DNA from: Methanoregula sp.
GTDB lineage: Archaea; Halobacteriota; Methanomicrobia; Methanomicrobiales; Methanospirillaceae
Direction: 5' to 3'
Assembly: GCA_026394635.1 (NCBI GenBank)
Contig: JAPKXV010000226.1
Span: 1 to 7,435 of the forward strand
Length of the DNA stretch: 7,435 nt
The first letter of the stretch is position 1. Each line of letters starts with the position of its first letter. Made by a program: the position numbers and the translations under genes. The notes under the pieces are model-generated. The model was given only the letters and a program-made list of their open reading frames with translations, was not told the DNA's origin and did no database searches. Positions 4,408 through 7,435 of the stretch are shown here, in pieces.

Positions 4408-5214
4408 ATGGTGCTTACACGGCGGATTATTCCCTGCCTTGACTTAAAAGACGGCCGGGTTGTGAAAGGCACGCATTTCCTCAAGCTCCGCGATGCCGGC
4501 GACCCGGTGGAACTTGCCGGGCGGTACAACGAACAGGGAGCCGATGAGGTTGTCTTCCTGGATATCACCGCCTCAAAGGAGAAGCGCGGGACGATTATTG
4601 ACGTGGTTCAGCGCGCTGCAGACGAGCTCTTTCTTCCTCTTACGGTCGGCGGGGGTATCCGGTCTCTTGAAGATATCCAGCAGATCCTGCGGGCCGGTGC
4701 CGACAAAGTGAGCGTCAATACGAGCGCAGTCCACGACCCCACCCTGATCACAAAGGGCGCGGAGTCGTTTGGCACCCAGTGCATGGTCGTGGCAATGGAC
4801 GTGCGCCGGAACTTCACGCCAAACCCGGAGGGGACACCCGTCATGCTTCACAACGGCGGAACATGCTGGTACGAGGTCGTGATCTACGGGGGGAGCAACC
4901 CAACCGGCATCGACGCGATCCAATGGGCAAAGGAGGCAGAGGTACGGGGGGCAGGGGAGATCCTTCTTACCAGCATGGAGACCGACGGCACAAAAAAGGG
5001 CTTTGACATCGCGATCACCGCCGCGATCTCTGAAGCTGCCGGCATCCCGGTCATCGCGAGCGGGGGGGTAGGCACCCTTGACCATTTCTACGAAGGATTT
5101 ACCGCAGGAAAAGCGGACGCCTGCCTTGCGGCAAGCGTCTTTCACTATGGAGAGTTCACGATCCGGGACGTCAAGGACTATCTTGCAGCCCGGGGTATCC
5201 CGGTACGGCCCTGA
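4408..5214 (+). CDS. hisF: Imidazole glycerol phosphate synthase, cyclase subunit HisF
   Basis: 268 residues forming a (beta/alpha)8 barrel. With the glutaminase HisH it converts PRFAR and ammonia to imidazole glycerol phosphate and AICAR, a step of histidine synthesis linked to purine synthesis. Seen: RIIPCLDLKDGRVVKG (6-21) with catalytic Asp12; FLDITAS (50-56); phosphate-binding TVGGGIRS (79-86); VSVNTSAV (101-108); VVAMDVRR (127-134) with catalytic Asp131; GAGEILLTSMETDGTKKG (181-198); the second phosphate loop ASGGVG (217-222). It is longer than usual (about 250-258) because of roughly 17 extra residues after Asp131 (135-152, containing TPNPEG and NGG), on the catalytic and HisH-facing side of the barrel. 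hisH is not in the window. The last 44 bases overlap the end of pheT on the other strand, yet the C-terminus (YLAARGIPVR) is typical of HisF, so the overlap is not a readthrough artefact. Confidence 0.97.
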   Translation: MVLTRRIIPCLDLKDGRVVKGTHFLKLRDAGDPVELAGRYNEQGADEVVFLDITASKEKRGTIIDVVQRAADELFLPLTVGGGIRSLEDIQQILRAGADKVSVNTSAVHDPTLITKGAESFGTQCMVVAMDVRRNFTPNPEGTPVMLHNGGTCWYEVVIYGGSNPTGIDAIQWAKEAEVRGAGEILLTSMETDGTKKGFDIAITAAISEAAGIPVIASGGVGTLDHFYEGFTAGKADACLAASVFHYGEFTIRDVKDYLAARGIPVRP

Positions 5215-6811
5215 TGTCAAGCTCGAACGCCGCAACGCTGTGCTCCAGCTCAAAGGCATTCAGCACCGAGGGATGAATCTCGCCAAACACTCCCGCACAT
5301 TTCCCGCCAACGATAATATCCACTCTCCTGCCATCGATGAACGCCTTGTCAGCAGACTCCTCCACGGTATAGGCAATTGACAGTTCGTGGAGCACGGCAT
5401 CTGCGCAGGCATATGCTTCAGAAAAATCCGCAGACGGGTGGATGCTCACGGCCGCGAGGCGCTGCGATGTTTTCATATCCCCGATAACATCCCCGGTCGC
5501 AAAGAGGCGCTGCGGGAGTTCCCGGTGCTTGTTCACCTGGAGCATCTCTATGAGCAGCGGGAGGATGTCCGTGCGCACAACCGTGTGCTCCTCGCTGATC
5601 GGGTGCATGACGGCGAGCGCCCGGGGTGAGCGTGCCCGCTGCATCGCATCGAAGAGCACCCGCTCACAGGTCAGCGTGAAGGGCATCATCTCAATATACC
5701 CAAGCCCGGAAAGGATGGTGCGGACCTGTGCAGCGGTGGTGTACACCGGGTGTGCCCTGCCGATGGCAAAGGTCGGGGAGATCTCGACGGCAAACCTGTC
5801 GTACCCGTACGCGATGGCCACATCCTCGAAGATGTCCCAGTCATGCATGATGTCGGCCCGGTAACAGGGCACCTGCACGGTCACCCTCTCCTTGCCTTCA
5901 GGCCGGGCTCCGAACCGCATCTTCTCAAGGAGCGCTGCCATCTCTGCACTCGAGAGCTCGACACCGATAAGGTCACAGCACTCGCGGACGCTCACCGTGC
6001 GTTGTGCGGGTGCAAGGGTGGGAGTCTGTATACCGTTTATCTCAACGCTCTCGATTGCTGCTCCCGCTTCCGCCATCGCGGTGCAGAGGATGTTCACTGC
6101 CACCTGAACGGCACGCTGGTCAGTGCCGGTCGTGTCCAGCAGGATATTTCTCGTGCTGGTCGTCACCCGCGTGCGTTCGCCATTGATGATCGGCGGGAAC
6201 GAGCAGACATGGTCTTCTGCATCGACAATAAGCGGGAAGAGCGGGAAGTCTTGTACGATCTTTGCATAGTCCCTTCCCTTCGGGTGTTCGGCAAGGATCT
6301 CTTCCAGGGTTAGTTCCCGGTCATAATCGAGAGGGACAAACTTCCGGCTGCGCGGTGAGGCAAGATAATGAAATGGCGGTGTGATGGTATCAAGATCATG
6401 GATGCCGATGGCAACCTTGCTCCTGCCCCGGCCCACTGCCCAGTGGAGTGCCTCCTGCAGCCCCATGACCGAGAGGATGGACTCCTCATCGAGCGCGACA
6501 TCCCGTATGACCGCCGAGCCGAGATACGGGCGTATCGGGGCGAGTTTTGGGTCGATGGTAAATCTGATCCCTGACGGTTTTACGGTGTAACGGGGGAGCC
6601 CGGTCGTAATACCGAGAAAACCCCTCATTGCCCGGGCCACACCCTCGACCGAGAACAGGTCGGGCCGGTCCGGGAAGAACTCAACATCCGCATGGTCCGG
6701 TTCGCGGCGCTCGATTTCAGAGCCGATCATGGGCAGCCGGTCAAGGATTGTCTCCCGGTCCGATCCGGTGAGCCGTTCAAGATACCTGTAGGGAAGACCG
6801 ATGATCGCCAT
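5171..6811 (-). CDS. pheT: Phenylalanyl-tRNA synthetase beta subunit (archaeal type)
   Basis: 546 residues. Forms the (alpha-beta)2 enzyme with PheS that charges tRNA-Phe. The beta chain lacks the active site but carries tRNA-binding modules and the B3/B4 editing domain that clears Tyr-tRNA-Phe. Seen: an N-terminal domain starting MAIIGLPYRYLERLTG, FFPDRPDLFSVEGVARAMRG (45-64), a B3/B4 region at about 95-265 including HDLDTITPPFHY, a B5 domain at about 275-340 with CYRADIMHDWDIFEDVAIAYGYDRF (316-340), and a degenerate class II core at about 355-535. It lacks the N-terminal tRNA-binding (EMAP-like) and C-terminal anticodon-binding domains of the roughly 800-residue bacterial chain, as archaeal PheT does. 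The ATG at 6811 was chosen because the family begins at MAIIGLPY, it lies one base after the pheS stop, and GGGGGGAAGG precedes it. A longer frame from GTG 6847 would overlap pheS. The 3' end overlaps hisF by 44 bases. Confidence 0.96.
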   Translation of the reverse strand: MAIIGLPYRYLERLTGSDRETILDRLPMIGSEIERREPDHADVEFFPDRPDLFSVEGVARAMRGFLGITTGLPRYTVKPSGIRFTIDPKLAPIRPYLGSAVIRDVALDEESILSVMGLQEALHWAVGRGRSKVAIGIHDLDTITPPFHYLASPRSRKFVPLDYDRELTLEEILAEHPKGRDYAKIVQDFPLFPLIVDAEDHVCSFPPIINGERTRVTTSTRNILLDTTGTDQRAVQVAVNILCTAMAEAGAAIESVEINGIQTPTLAPAQRTVSVRECCDLIGVELSSAEMAALLEKMRFGARPEGKERVTVQVPCYRADIMHDWDIFEDVAIAYGYDRFAVEISPTFAIGRAHPVYTTAAQVRTILSGLGYIEMMPFTLTCERVLFDAMQRARSPRALAVMHPISEEHTVVRTDILPLLIEMLQVNKHRELPQRLFATGDVIGDMKTSQRLAAVSIHPSADFSEAYACADAVLHELSIAYTVEESADKAFIDGRRVDIIVGGKCAGVFGEIHPSVLNAFELEHSVAAFELDIRAVPGYPGLQDSP

Positions 6812-6812
6812 G

Positions 6813-7435
6813 TTACGCCTTCCCCCCTTTGGTGACGTCCTGTTCACGGTATACCGGGCTCTCCCGTATCCACCCGATGTCGCTCTTGTAGAGAAGCCGC
6901 AGGTCTTTGAGTCCCAGTTTGAGCATGGCTACGCGGCTCACACCTAAGCCCCATGCAAGGACAGGATACGCGATGCCCCAGGGTGCCGTGACCTCCTCGC
7001 GGAAGATGCCGGCGCCCCCCATCTCCACCCAGCCAAGCCCGTCAACATAGATCTCCGGTTCAACGGACGGTTCGGTGTACGGGAAGTAGGCCGGGCGGAA
7101 CCGTACGTTCTCAAATCCCATCCTTCCGTAGAACTCTTTGAGGTACCCCAGCAGGTTACGGAACGAGACTCCCTTGTCCATAACGATACCTTCGAGCTGT
7201 TCGAACTCCGGAGTATGCGTAGGGTCGATCGCCTCGCGGCGGTACACCCGGCTGATGCAGAATGCTTTTACCGGCGGGTTGGGGTTTGCGGCAAGGTGCC
7301 GGATGGACAGGGCCGTGGTATGCGTGCGCAGTACGCACTGCTCTGCCTTTTGTATATTCCACTTCCCGCCCCAGCCGGTCGATGATGTATCTCCTCCGCG
7401 CTCATGCATGTCCCGCACCCGTTCCCAGCCCGGGG
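6813..7435 (-). CDS. pheS: Phenylalanyl-tRNA synthetase alpha subunit, C-terminal part (cut by the right edge)
   Basis: About 207 codons are visible. The frame is still open at the right edge, where PGWERVRDMHERGGDTSSTG is the first readable stretch, so the N-terminal tRNA-binding part is missing. This is the catalytic chain that activates phenylalanine. Class II signatures are present: motif 2 in FCISRVYRREAIDPTHTPEF, the phenylalanine-pocket region FRPAYFPYTEPSVEPEIY, and motif 3 in AWGLGVSRVAMLKLGLKDLR. GWVEMGGAGIFREEV is typical of the archaeal/eukaryotic alpha chain. The TAA at 6815-6813 is one base before the pheT ATG, so the two are translated from one message, probably coupled. An internal GTG at 7418 is not the true start, because conserved sequence continues upstream of it. 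Confidence 0.96.
   Translation of the reverse strand, partial: PGWERVRDMHERGGDTSSTGWGGKWNIQKAEQCVLRTHTTALSIRHLAANPNPPVKAFCISRVYRREAIDPTHTPEFEQLEGIVMDKGVSFRNLLGYLKEFYGRMGFENVRFRPAYFPYTEPSVEPEIYVDGLGWVEMGGAGIFREEVTAPWGIAYPVLAWGLGVSRVAMLKLGLKDLRLLYKSDIGWIRESPVYREQDVTKGGKA

Noticed and set aside
4573..5259. 228-codon leftward frame opposite hisF
   Set aside because: Antisense shadow of hisF without domain signal.
5750..6313. 187-codon rightward frame opposite pheT
   Set aside because: Antisense shadow of pheT with no family resemblance.
6812..6847. Longer pheT start at GTG 6847
   Set aside because: It adds 12 residues unlike any PheT N-terminus and overlaps pheS. The ATG at 6811 has the family start and an SD.
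1..7435. CRISPR array, insertion sequence, integrase site, tRNA or rRNA gene
   Set aside because: Looked for on both strands by eye. No regularly spaced repeats, no transposase or integrase frame, and no cloverleaf or rRNA-like conserved stretch was seen.

Overview
The window looks like chromosomal DNA of a methanogenic euryarchaeon, most likely of the order Methanomicrobiales. This placement is an inference from protein character and was not searched. The pointers are an archaeal-type PheS/PheT pair with a short PheT, the short archaeal form of S-adenosylhomocysteine hydrolase ending in a CSWDIGT tail, an OGG1-type glycosylase, AT-rich TATA-like boxes in front of genes that lack Shine-Dalgarno (SD) sequences, and oligo-T runs at gene ends. 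Coding DNA is GC-rich and the gaps are clearly AT-richer.

Left part (1-1485): the first 68 bases encode the start of a leftward lipoprotein. A gene-free, AT-rich gap of about 590 bases follows. Then come two leftward genes that overlap at TTGA: a small basic protein that may have a PC4-like nucleic-acid-binding fold (1485-1156), and a secreted lipoprotein whose mature part resembles emfourin, a protease-inhibitor fold (1159-659). The first of these has a strong TATA element so close to its ATG that the message is probably leaderless.

Middle part (1486-4263): a divergent gap separates that pair from two rightward genes, an OGG1-type 8-oxoguanine DNA glycosylase (1640-2488) and a cysteine-rich C_GCAxxG_C_C family protein (2539-2997). 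A compact pair of oligo-T terminators then separates them from the leftward ahcY homologue (4263-3037). Its base-contacting residues leave open whether its substrate is S-adenosyl- or S-inosylhomocysteine.

Right part (4264-7435): a 144-base divergent promoter region with a spaced 11-base direct repeat and a small inverted repeat lies between ahcY and rightward hisF (4408-5214). hisF runs tail to tail into the leftward pheS-pheT operon and its end overlaps the end of pheT by 44 bases. pheS is cut by the right edge.

The genes serve separate housekeeping roles: methylation-cycle recycling, histidine/purine branch-point chemistry, tRNA charging and base-excision repair. I see no defence island, mobile element, CRISPR array or RNA gene. 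The observations most worth following up are the emfourin-like lipoprotein and its start-codon problem, the PC4-like small protein, the ahcY substrate question and the repeats between ahcY and hisF.
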